Shown here in pieces: positions 1 to 6,409 of a stretch of DNA of 6,409 nucleotides. Each line of letters opens with the position of its first letter. Within the stretch, counting starts at the first letter, position 1. The position numbers were made by a program, and so were the translations under genes. This DNA is from Desulfobacteraceae bacterium (lineage in GTDB: Bacteria; Desulfobacterota; Desulfobacteria; Desulfobacterales; SURF-7), in assembly GCA_030619585.1 (NCBI GenBank), contig JAUXBD010000088.1:1-6409 (forward strand), written 5' to 3'. Below the pieces are notes generated by a model that was given only the letters and a program-made list of their open reading frames with translations, ran no database searches and had not been told where the DNA came from.

Positions 1-64
1 AGACGATATTTTCGAATCGTTTCTTATGCGTTGATGCTGTTCATGATCTGGGCACTCTGGATGT
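1..64 (+). other. Degraded or mis-sequenced upstream part of the citrate synthase gene
   Basis: No single frame stays open and protein-like here. The frame that encodes citrate synthase downstream has stops at 32-34 (TGA) and 44-46 (TGA). Short family-like pieces appear in different frames. One frame gives DLGTLDVE at 45-68, which resembles the segment normally lying a dozen or so residues before the GLGH motif. The good frame starts to look right only at RIEELNAGRK (65-94). This pattern suggests one or more indels, from real decay or from errors at a contig end. The catalytic GPLHGG-type motif of the family would lie left of the window and cannot be checked. Confidence 0.5.
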
Positions 65-502
65 AGAATTGAAGAACTTAATGCCGGTAGAAAAATAATG
101 GGGCTGGGTCATGCTGTATACAAAGTTGACGACCCAAGAGCCCTGATTCTCATGCCCATGTCCAAGAAAATGGGAGAGCGCACAGGCGAAACAAAATGGT
201 ATGAAATGTCGAAGCTTCTAGAGGAAAGGTCCAAAGCTGAATTTAAAGAGCGAAAGAATATGGACATTTTTGTTAATGTGGACTTCTACAGCGCATCCCT
301 TTACTATAGCATGGGAATTCCTATTGACATCTTTACTCCTGTATTTGCCGTATCAAGAATTTCAGGCTGGTGTGCCCATGTATTAGAGGAGCAGTTTGCG
401 GAAGCTGCGCCAAAGCCCATGCTTTACCGACCCAAGGCCCAATATATAGGCACATATTGCGGCCCCGATGAATGTGTTTATGTAAATATTAATGACAGGT
501 GA
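47..502 (+). CDS. gltA: Citrate synthase, C-terminal part (5' end missing, frame broken upstream)
   Basis: Citrate synthase condenses acetyl-CoA with oxaloacetate to citrate in the cytoplasm. The fragment holds the small-domain half of the active site. MGLGHAVYK (98-124) carries the second catalytic His (codon 110-112, equivalent to E. coli H305), followed by DDPRA. NVDFYSASLYY carries the catalytic Asp (codon 281-283, equivalent to E. coli D362). SRISGWCAH (353-379) is the usual Arg and W-x-A-H segment. The tail includes RPKAQYIG. The frame is open from 47, but only from about 65 does it look like the family. A start at the ATG at 98 would give 134 residues against a usual 370-430, and it lies inside a conserved motif with no ribosome-binding site, so it is not a true start. 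A 2-methylcitrate synthase is possible from the fragment, but the adjacent aconitase favours citrate synthase. Whether the gene is intact upstream cannot be seen. Confidence 0.85.
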   Translation, partial: SGHSGCRIEELNAGRKIMGLGHAVYKVDDPRALILMPMSKKMGERTGETKWYEMSKLLEERSKAEFKERKNMDIFVNVDFYSASLYYSMGIPIDIFTPVFAVSRISGWCAHVLEEQFAEAAPKPMLYRPKAQYIGTYCGPDECVYVNINDR

Positions 503-513
503 AATGACTCCAT

Positions 514-517
514 GGAG
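514..517 (+). promoter_or_regulatory. Ribosome-binding site of acnA
   Basis: GGAG lies 8 bases before the ATG at 526 and fixes that start. It is the right arm of a perfect 10-base palindrome, CTCCATGGAG (508-517). The gap after the citrate synthase stop is only 23 bases and holds no terminator-like hairpin, so both genes are probably on one transcript. Confidence 0.7.
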
Positions 518-525
518 CGTGTTTC

Positions 526-3282
526 ATGAACAAAGAAGATTACATTGCAAAGCTCACAATAAATAGTCGTGAGTACAATATATTCAGCATAAAGCTTCTT
601 GAAGAAAAAGGGGTGGCAGATATTGGCAGGCTTCCTTTTTCAATCAGGGTTCTGGTTGAAAATCTGTTACGAAATATGGACGAAAACATCGTAACAGAGG
701 AGGATCTGCTTAATATCGCCAGGTGGGAAGGAAAATATGAAAAACCAGTGGATATCCCTCATCATCCTTCCCGCGTGCTCATGCAGGACTTTACAGGGGT
801 TCCTGCTGTTGTGGATCTTGCTTCCATGAGAGACGCTGTAAAGAAGATGGGAGGTGACCCGAAGATAATAAACCCTCTTGTGCCCACAGAGCTTATTATC
901 GACCACTCGGTTCAGTTGGATTTTTTTGGGCACAAAGATGCTATTAACAAAAATGTGGCGATGGAGTACTCAAGAAACCGTGAAAGATATGAGCTCCTAA
1001 AATGGGCACAAAAGGGTTTCGATAATTTTAAAGTTGTGCCGCCAAATTCAGGTATCTGCCACCAGGTAAACCTTGAATATCTTGCAAGGGTGATTAATTC
1101 GGTTCAAAAAAACGGTGTGAATACAGCATTTCCCGGCACACTGGTGGGAACTGATTCCCATACAACAATGATAAACGGCATTGGTGTTTTAGGATGGGGT
1201 GTTGGCGGCATAGAGGCAGAGGCGGTAATGCTTGGCAGGCCGTATTATATGACTATCCCTGAAGTTATCGGGGTAAAGATGGTAGGGTCTCCGAAAGAGG
1301 GCACCACTGCAACAGATATTGTTCTTTCGGTTACCGAGCTTTTGAGAAAATATAATGTGGTGGAGAAATTTGTGGAGTATTTCGGGCCTGGAATGAAAAG
1401 GCTGAATATTGCGGACAGGGCCACCATAGCAAATATGTCACCGGAATACGGCGCCACAGTCGGTTTTTTCCCCATAGATGAAAAAACAGTACAATACTTG
1501 AGGATGACAGGTAGAAAAGAGCGGGCTGATATAGTTGAAATATCCGCAAAGGAACTGGGTCTTTTCTATACAGGAAAAGAGGAGACCGAGTATACACAGG
1601 TAATTGAGTTTGACCTTTCCCTGGTGGAACGCTGCGTGGCCGGGCCGGTAAGGCCACAGGACAGAATACCCCTTAAAAACCTTAAGAATGAATTTAGCAA
1701 CATCTTAAGCGGCAACTATAAAAAAAATGTGGAGTTGAAACGCATATCAACTTTCAATGATGATTCAGGGTGCCGGATTTGTAATGAGGCAGCTTTTAAA
1801 CCTTCCTGCAGTCTGACACCTGAATTCGGTTTAAGTCAGGGTGAAGTAAAGGTACGGGACGGTAGCGTTGTGATTGCAGCAATTACGTCATGTACAAACA
1901 CATCCAATCCCCATGTGCTTATAGGCGCAGGGCTTCTTGCAAAAAATGCGGTTGAGGCAGGTATACGGGTATCTCCCTATATAAAAACCTCTATTGTTCC
2001 AGGGTCAAGGGTGGTACAGGACTACCTTGAAAGTTCAGGCCTTACCCCCTATCTCCAGGCCCTGGGATTTCATATCTCGGGATTTGGCTGCACCACATGC
2101 ATAGGCAACAGCGGTCCCCTTCATTCGGAACTTGATAAGGTGGTATCGGAAAAATCTCTTGCGGTGGCCGCAGTGCTGTCCGGCAACAGGAACTTTGAGG
2201 CGAGAATCCATCAGAGTGTACAGATAAATCTTCTCATGTCACCCATGCTGGTTGTTGCCTTTGCCCTGGCAGGAAGGGTTGATATAGATTTTGATGATGA
2301 ACCCATAGGGTCAAACCCCAACTGCGACTCTGTTTTCCTAAAGGATATCTGGCCGGACAAAAAACAGATCGATGCGGTTGTTGAAAAACATGTTAAGACC
2401 GAGTTTTATGAAAAAAGATACAGCAACATATTTGAAGGCGACGATTTCTGGAAGGAGCTTTTTGTGCCGGAAGGTACAACCTTTAACTGGCATCCTGAAT
2501 CAACATATATAAAAAAGCCACCTTATTTTGAAAATTTTGACCTTGAAACTGGCAGGTCCGGGGATATTGAAAATGCACGGGCTCTTCTGCTCCTTGAAGA
2601 CTCTGTTACCACAGACCATATATCCCCTGCAGGTGCTATTCATCCAGCGTATCCTGCCGGCAGATACCTTTCCAAACAAGGTGTGTCTCCTGAGGATTTT
2701 AACTCCTATGGTTCAAGAAGGGGAAATGACCATGTGATGACACGTGGCACATTTGGAAATATACGGTTAAAAAACAAGCTTGTCTCACCAAAGGAGGGGA
2801 GCTTTACACTAAAGTTTCCCGAGAAAAAGGAGATGTTTGTCTATGATGCCGCCCTTGAGTATAAAAAGGAGAATGTACCCCTTATCGTGCTGGGGGGGAA
2901 AGAGTACGGAACAGGGTCCTCCAGGGACTGGGCTGCAAAAGGGACAAACCTTTTGGGCATTAAAGCTGTTATTGCACAATCTTTTGAGAGAATCCACAGG
3001 AGTAACCTGGTGGGGATGGGTGTTTTGCCCCTTGTTTTTAACGAAGGAGATGGGGCCCAAAGCCTTGGTCTTGACGGCAGCGAGGTCTTTTTTATTGCCG
3101 GGATTGATGATATGACTCCGGGAAAGAATTTGAGTGTAAGGGCTGTAAAAGAGGATGGTAAAGAGATCGTGTTCCAGACAACCGTCAGGCTTGACTCCCA
3201 TGTTGAAGTCGAGTATTTCCTGAACGGAGGCATACTGCCCTTTGTGCTTCGGAAAATCATGAAAGAAGAAAAACGTAAATGA
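526..3282 (+). CDS. acnA: Aconitate hydratase (aconitase A / IRP1-type)
   Basis: Cytoplasmic [4Fe-4S] enzyme converting citrate to isocitrate through cis-aconitate. The 918-residue protein shows the AcnA/IRP1 order. RVLMQDFTGVPAVVD is near residue 84; DHSV is at 126-129; GTDSHTT is at 208-214 (D210, S211, H212). Cluster ligands are C456 in SCTNTSNP and C522 and C525 in GFGCTTCIGN, with the same spacing as E. coli AcnA C435, C501 and C504. SVTTDHISPAG (693-703) opens the C-terminal swivel domain, with EYGTGSSRDW (793-802) and FERIHRSNLVGMG (R825 matching the substrate-binding Arg). The ligands sit about 21 residues later than in E. coli because of an insertion carrying C416, C419 and C428. The ATG at 526 follows GGAG at good spacing and matches family N-termini. 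The stop overlaps the nqrA start. 2-Methylcitrate dehydratase (AcnD) is a related alternative, but no propionate-pathway genes are in view. Confidence 0.95.
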   Translation: MNKEDYIAKLTINSREYNIFSIKLLEEKGVADIGRLPFSIRVLVENLLRNMDENIVTEEDLLNIARWEGKYEKPVDIPHHPSRVLMQDFTGVPAVVDLASMRDAVKKMGGDPKIINPLVPTELIIDHSVQLDFFGHKDAINKNVAMEYSRNRERYELLKWAQKGFDNFKVVPPNSGICHQVNLEYLARVINSVQKNGVNTAFPGTLVGTDSHTTMINGIGVLGWGVGGIEAEAVMLGRPYYMTIPEVIGVKMVGSPKEGTTATDIVLSVTELLRKYNVVEKFVEYFGPGMKRLNIADRATIANMSPEYGATVGFFPIDEKTVQYLRMTGRKERADIVEISAKELGLFYTGKEETEYTQVIEFDLSLVERCVAGPVRPQDRIPLKNLKNEFSNILSGNYKKNVELKRISTFNDDSGCRICNEAAFKPSCSLTPEFGLSQGEVKVRDGSVVIAAITSCTNTSNPHVLIGAGLLAKNAVEAGIRVSPYIKTSIVPGSRVVQDYLESSGLTPYLQALGFHISGFGCTTCIGNSGPLHSELDKVVSEKSLAVAAVLSGNRNFEARIHQSVQINLLMSPMLVVAFALAGRVDIDFDDEPIGSNPNCDSVFLKDIWPDKKQIDAVVEKHVKTEFYEKRYSNIFEGDDFWKELFVPEGTTFNWHPESTYIKKPPYFENFDLETGRSGDIENARALLLLEDSVTTDHISPAGAIHPAYPAGRYLSKQGVSPEDFNSYGSRRGNDHVMTRGTFGNIRLKNKLVSPKEGSFTLKFPEKKEMFVYDAALEYKKENVPLIVLGGKEYGTGSSRDWAAKGTNLLGIKAVIAQSFERIHRSNLVGMGVLPLVFNEGDGAQSLGLDGSEVFFIAGIDDMTPGKNLSVRAVKEDGKEIVFQTTVRLDSHVEVEYFLNGGILPFVLRKIMKEEKRK

Positions 3283-4622
3283 TTCCGGTAAATGTAAAAG
3301 TTAAAAACGGCTATGATCTTCCTGTTGAAGGAAAACCTCTTTGTGAAGTCGTTACTCTTGAAAAACCATCACATGTGGCCCTGCTTCCCGAACATATTCC
3401 TTTTGTAAAACCAAGACTGCTTGTAAAAATCGGCGATAGTGTCAAAGTGGGCACAGCTCTTTTTGAAGATAAGAGATCACCTGTCATTAAATTTTTATCC
3501 CCTGGTTCAGGGGAGATTGAGAATATTGAATTTGGCCCTCGCAGGGTCATAAGTAAAATAGTGATAAAATTGGACAGCCGGGAAGAACATGTGGAGCTTG
3601 AAAAGCTTTCCCAACAGGAAATTGAGGACATAGGGCAAAAAGAGCTTGTGGGAAGGATAATGAAAGGAGGACTATGGACCTTACTACGGCAATTACCCTT
3701 TCGTGACATTGCAGACCCCGGCATCACCGCGCCGTCAATTTTAGTGCGCATGGATAATCTTGAGCCGTTTCATCCGGACCCTGAGATTTATCTGGAGTCA
3801 AAGACCGATCTTTTCAGCTTTGGCATGAAAGTTTTAAACAGGCTGTCGGATTCGGTTGTGGTCTATACGGGAAGTAAAAACGGTTATGCTATAAAGCAGG
3901 TTGGTCAATATCTTACCCATAAGGTTTCAGGAAGCTACCCTGCCGATGACCCCGGAGTGGTTCTTTTTCATACAAAGAAAACAGCAAATGAAAATCAAAG
4001 CTGGTATATAAACGGCCAGGATGTTTTACTCATTGCCGACCTTTTGAAAAACGGAAGGTATCCTGTTGAAAGGACAGTGTGTGTTGCAGGCAGCATGGCA
4101 AAAAAAAGGCAGCACCTGCATACAAGGCTCGGAGCGCCGGTTTCTCATATTGCCTGCGGATCATCAGAAAATAACACGCGTATAATTGCAGGCGGCGTAC
4201 TTACCGGTTATTCTGTTAAATCTGATTCCTATCTTGGTTTTTATGAAACTTCTTTGACAATCCTTCCCAAAGGAGGAGAACCGGAATTTTTCGGGTTTGC
4301 ACGGCCGGGAATAGATAAGTCAGGCTATTTAAACACCTTTCTATCGGTTTTTAACAAAAATCCGTTAAAGATGGACTGCAGCATGCATGGTGAAAATCGT
4401 GGGTGCATAAACTGCAGCACCTGTGCCAGGGTTTGTCCTGTAGATATTCTTCCGCAGTTTACCATGAAAGCTATACTTGCCGATGAGATTGAGGAGGCAG
4501 CAGCTCATGGTCTTCTTGACTGTGTTGAATGCGGACTTTGCTCATATGTGTGTCCGTCAAAGATCGAACTTGGCGATATAATAAAAACAGCAAGAAAAAA
4601 GTATTATAAGGAATGCATGTGA
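3279..4622 (+). CDS. nqrA: Na+-translocating NADH:quinone oxidoreductase subunit A, with RnfC-like double iron-sulfur motif
   Basis: NqrA is the cytoplasmic, membrane-associated subunit of the Na+-pumping NADH dehydrogenase, linked to quinone binding in Vibrio. At 447 residues it has normal family length. The N-terminus GYDLPVEGKP and the lipoyl-like stretch VKIGDSVKVGTALFEDK are typical of NqrA rather than RnfC, as is WTLLRQLPFRDI, which aligns with the Vibrio WTAFRTRPF region. An SLBB-type region follows (C268-AGS, RLGAP 283-287, GGVLTG 305-310). The C-terminus has two full ferredoxin-type motifs, C376-C379-C382-C386-P and C415-C418-C421-C425-P, predicting two [4Fe-4S] clusters. Vibrio NqrA keeps only remnants of these. 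No signal peptide or membrane span is visible. The ATG overlaps the acnA stop as ATGA. Upstream there is only a weak purine run (about 3261-3272), so initiation probably depends on ribosomes finishing acnA. Confidence 0.93.
   Translation: MIPVNVKVKNGYDLPVEGKPLCEVVTLEKPSHVALLPEHIPFVKPRLLVKIGDSVKVGTALFEDKRSPVIKFLSPGSGEIENIEFGPRRVISKIVIKLDSREEHVELEKLSQQEIEDIGQKELVGRIMKGGLWTLLRQLPFRDIADPGITAPSILVRMDNLEPFHPDPEIYLESKTDLFSFGMKVLNRLSDSVVVYTGSKNGYAIKQVGQYLTHKVSGSYPADDPGVVLFHTKKTANENQSWYINGQDVLLIADLLKNGRYPVERTVCVAGSMAKKRQHLHTRLGAPVSHIACGSSENNTRIIAGGVLTGYSVKSDSYLGFYETSLTILPKGGEPEFFGFARPGIDKSGYLNTFLSVFNKNPLKMDCSMHGENRGCINCSTCARVCPVDILPQFTMKAILADEIEEAAAHGLLDCVECGLCSYVCPSKIELGDIIKTARKKYYKECM
4608..4612 (+). 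promoter_or_regulatory. Ribosome-binding site deciding the nqrB start
   Basis: AAGGA sits 6 bases before a GTG at 4619 but directly abuts the ATG at 4613, with no spacer. The spacing favours GTG as the start codon. It lies inside the last codons of nqrA. Confidence 0.6.
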
Positions 4623-5788
4623 GGATAATAAAAAACATATTTGACTCCCAGAGGAAACATTTTGAAAAAAATGGCAGACTGAGAAAGCTTAGTCCCCTTT
4701 TTGATGCCGCTGAAACTTTTTTCTTTATTCCTGGAGATGTTACACAAAAAGGGCCCCATGTGCGCGACAGCATAGACCTTAAAAGGTTTATGAGCTTCGT
4801 GCTGGCGGCGATTATACCAACTCTGTTGTGGGGTATATACAATGCAGGCTATCACAGTTTTCTTGCATCAGGAGTTGAAGCCACAATTATAAAATCCATT
4901 ATCCGGGGGTCATATATTGTATTGCCTATTGTGGCCGTTTCATATGGAGTGGGATTTTTCTGGGAAATTGTTTTTGCTGTAAAGAGAAGGCATGCTATTA
5001 GCGAAGGGTTCCTTGTGACAGGTATCTTGTTTCCACTCACCCTTCCTCCTACGATTCCTCTTTGGCAGGTTGCGGCAGGGATATCATTTGGAGTTGTTCT
5101 GGGCAAAGAGATTTTCGGGGGAACCGGCCGCAATTTTTTAAACCCGGCATTGACCGGAAGGGCATTTCTGTTCTTTGCATATCCCTCAAAGATGTCCGGA
5201 GATACTGTATGGACTGTTGTCGACAAGATAGATGCATTAACCGGCGCCACACCTCTTGCAATATCCGGCCTTGTGGGGGCAGGAGGGAAAATAGAAAGTG
5301 CACTGACCAGTGCGAAATACTCTTTTACAACACTTTTTGAAGGACTTTACCCGGGCAGTATCGGTGAAACATCAGCCCTTTTATGCATGATCGGTGCTGT
5401 TTTTCTGGTTGTTACGGGAATAGCCAGCTACCGTATTATTGCAGGTGGGATAATAGGAGTGCTTGCAACGGGTTTTTTCCTTAACTTTATTTCAGGTAGC
5501 AACTCTTTGGCCTGGTTTTCGCTGAATCCTTTTTATCATCTTGTTACCGGAGGCTTCGCCTTTGGCATAACTTTCATGGCAACAGATCCTGTAAGTGCGC
5601 CTGGAATGGACACTTCAAGATGGATATACGGATTTTTAATAGGAGTTCTTACAGTTCTTGTACGGGTTTTTAACCCTGCATATGTTGAAGGCACTATGCT
5701 TTCCATACTTTTTATGAATGCTTTAGCCCCGGTTATCGACCATTTTGTAATCGGGATAAGGCTTGGGAAAAGGGTGCCCAATGTCTGA
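4619..5788 (+). CDS. nqrB: Na+-translocating NADH:quinone oxidoreductase subunit B, membrane subunit with covalent FMN
   Basis: NqrB is the largest membrane subunit of Na+-NQR; it carries a covalent FMN and is tied to Na+ translocation and quinone reduction. From the GTG start it has 389 residues (Vibrio is slightly longer). The cytoplasmic N-terminus ends in HVRDSIDLKRFM, typical of NqrB and absent from the related RnfD. About nine or ten hydrophobic spans are visible, roughly 57-76, 98-117, 128-146, 149-164, 250-268, 270-290, 306-322, 335-350 and 357-380. Conserved blocks are EIFGGTGRNFLNPALTGRA and FMATDPVSAPGMDTSRWIYG. The FMN-attachment Thr is T211 in LTGATPLA, with Thr instead of the usual Ser at the first motif position. 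The start is either GTG 4619 (AAGGA 6 bases upstream, GTGA overlap with the nqrA stop) or ATG 4613, two codons earlier. I prefer GTG. The 3' end overlaps nqrC by 8 bases. Confidence 0.93.
   Translation: MRIIKNIFDSQRKHFEKNGRLRKLSPLFDAAETFFFIPGDVTQKGPHVRDSIDLKRFMSFVLAAIIPTLLWGIYNAGYHSFLASGVEATIIKSIIRGSYIVLPIVAVSYGVGFFWEIVFAVKRRHAISEGFLVTGILFPLTLPPTIPLWQVAAGISFGVVLGKEIFGGTGRNFLNPALTGRAFLFFAYPSKMSGDTVWTVVDKIDALTGATPLAISGLVGAGGKIESALTSAKYSFTTLFEGLYPGSIGETSALLCMIGAVFLVVTGIASYRIIAGGIIGVLATGFFLNFISGSNSLAWFSLNPFYHLVTGGFAFGITFMATDPVSAPGMDTSRWIYGFLIGVLTVLVRVFNPAYVEGTMLSILFMNALAPVIDHFVIGIRLGKRVPNV
5770..5774 (+). promoter_or_regulatory. Ribosome-binding site of nqrC
   Basis: AAGGG, within a purine run near 5765-5774, lies 6 bases before the ATG at 5781. 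It is inside the end of nqrB and supports this start. Confidence 0.6.
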
Positions 5789-6409
5789 CAGTAGAAAAGA
5801 GAGAATAAAAGCCGTAATTTTTGCAATGGCTCTGGGGCTTGTATGCAGCCTGATACTTATTTCTGCATCAAGCGGCCTTAAAGAGCGTCAGCAGAAAAAC
5901 ATACTTACAGACAGCCAAAAAAATATTCTGAAAGCCGCCGGTATTATAGGCGACGATGAAGCCATTGCAGGTTCTGGTTTAACGTCTGGTGCACTTGCCA
6001 GTATAGAATCCATATACCGGGAGAATATTAAAAGTTACTTTGTTGATTCATCAGGAGAGCTTTACGATAAGGCAGATGAAAACTTAGAGCTCCTGAAAAT
6101 CTATCTTCATATCAGGGACGACAATATTGAGTCATACATTATTCCTGTTAATACCAATGGTTTATGGGGGACTATCCTCGGTTATCTGGCGATAGGAGAT
6201 GATGGGGCAACAATCAAAGGATTTACAGTGTACAGCCACTGTGAAACCCCGGGATTGGGAGGGGAGATTGAAAGCAGATGGTTCAGGAAAAATTTTGTTG
6301 GTAAAAAAATAGTTAATAGAAGCAATAAATTTGTATCAATCTCCATAGCAAAGGGAAAGGTCCAGGAAAAGGTTCCGGTAAATTCACCGGTGAATTTTGT
6401 TGATGGTAT
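5781..6409 (+). CDS. nqrC: Na+-translocating NADH:quinone oxidoreductase subunit C (3' end beyond the window)
   Basis: NqrC is a membrane-anchored subunit whose second covalent FMN takes part in electron transfer through Na+-NQR. About 209 codons are present and the frame is open to the edge. A short basic N-terminus (SRKERIK) is followed by one membrane span, residues 11-30. A soluble, probably periplasmic, domain follows. The FMN-binding domain shows LWGTILGYLAI and the hallmark ETPGLGGEIE (155-164) followed by WF and FVGKK. The sequence stops at NFVDG, exactly where the family continues into the SGATxT motif carrying the flavinylated Thr, so that residue is just outside. The order after nqrB and the NqrC-like layout argue against RnfG, the paralogue. 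The start ATG overlaps the nqrB stop by 8 bases and has a good ribosome-binding site. A full protein would be about 250 residues. Confidence 0.9.
   Translation, partial: MSDSRKERIKAVIFAMALGLVCSLILISASSGLKERQQKNILTDSQKNILKAAGIIGDDEAIAGSGLTSGALASIESIYRENIKSYFVDSSGELYDKADENLELLKIYLHIRDDNIESYIIPVNTNGLWGTILGYLAIGDDGATIKGFTVYSHCETPGLGGEIESRWFRKNFVGKKIVNRSNKFVSISIAKGKVQEKVPVNSPVNFVDG

Noticed and set aside
98..502. A free-standing 134-residue citrate synthase-like protein starting at ATG 98
   Set aside because: That ATG is the Met of the conserved MGLGH motif, has no ribosome-binding site, and family-like sequence (IEELNAGRKI) continues upstream in frame.
508..517. Perfect palindrome CTCCATGGAG between citrate synthase and acnA, possibly an operator or a switch hiding the GGAG site
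   Set aside because: Ten bases with no loop cannot form a stable hairpin, there is no second copy, and a palindrome of this size can occur by chance. It is noted only because it contains the ribosome-binding site.
2528..3115. Plus-strand alternative-frame frames at 2528-2737 and 2837-3115
   Set aside because: Both are out-of-frame readings within conserved aconitase coding sequence, with no family resemblance.
667..3260. Several open frames on the minus strand inside acnA (667-933, 1245-1475, 1331-1657, 2809-3201, 2841-3260)
   Set aside because: They lie wholly opposite a strongly conserved gene, have no recognisable domains or ribosome-binding sites, and are low-complexity antisense products.
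3311..5826. Minus-strand and alternative-frame frames across nqrA and nqrB (3311-3751, 4471-4842, 4604-4855, 4852-5250, 5049-5303, 5062-5340, 5536-5826)
   Set aside because: All are shadows of the nqr genes; the encoded sequences look like no protein family and lack start signals.
3279..6409. The nqr genes being an rnf cluster (rnfC, rnfD, rnfG)
   Set aside because: The two NqrA cysteine motifs suggest RnfC, but the NqrA N-terminus (GYDLPVEGKP, ALFEDK), the NqrB N-terminal HVRDSIDLKR and the gene order A-B-C point to Na+-NQR.

Overview
This window reads entirely left to right as one tightly packed run of metabolic genes: the 3' part of a citrate synthase gene, a complete aconitase (acnA type), complete nqrA and nqrB, and the first ~209 codons of nqrC, which runs off the right edge. 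The last three encode subunits of the Na+-translocating NADH:quinone oxidoreductase (Na+-NQR). No stretch over 300 bases is without a gene. I see no RNA gene, mobile element, CRISPR array or terminator, and no promoter I would defend, so any promoter probably lies upstream of the window.

Layout: positions 1-64 are hard to read as one protein. The citrate synthase frame is clean only from about position 65 to its stop at 500-502. A 23-base gap with a GGAG ribosome-binding site leads to acnA (526-3282). acnA, nqrA, nqrB and nqrC then all overlap at their junctions: ATGA at 3279-3282, most likely GTGA at 4619-4622, and an 8-base overlap at 5781-5788. This is the geometry of translational coupling. 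nqrDEF would be expected just beyond the right edge.

Together: citrate synthase and aconitase carry acetyl-CoA plus oxaloacetate to isocitrate, the entry of the oxidative TCA cycle. Na+-NQR oxidises the NADH that such a cycle makes, reduces quinone and exports Na+. Placing aconitase in the same overlapping transcript as nqrABC suggests that TCA flux and a sodium-based respiratory entry point are co-expressed.

Organism: a Gram-negative bacterium of moderate-to-low G+C by eye (many AAA, ATA and TTT codons). The citrate synthase type, the RnfC-like cysteines kept in NqrA and the gene set would fit an anaerobic, completely oxidising Desulfobacterota-type bacterium. This is inference from general resemblance, not a database match. 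All family comparisons below are from memory, without an alignment program.

Most interesting points: (1) NqrA keeps two complete CxxCxxCxxxCP motifs like RnfC, which the well-studied Vibrio NqrA has lost; (2) aconitase is coupled into the nqr operon; (3) aconitase carries an extra cysteine-bearing insertion just before its cluster-binding domain motif; (4) NqrB appears to have Phe where Vibrio has Gly141 of the quinone/inhibitor site; (5) the citrate synthase frame is broken at the left edge.
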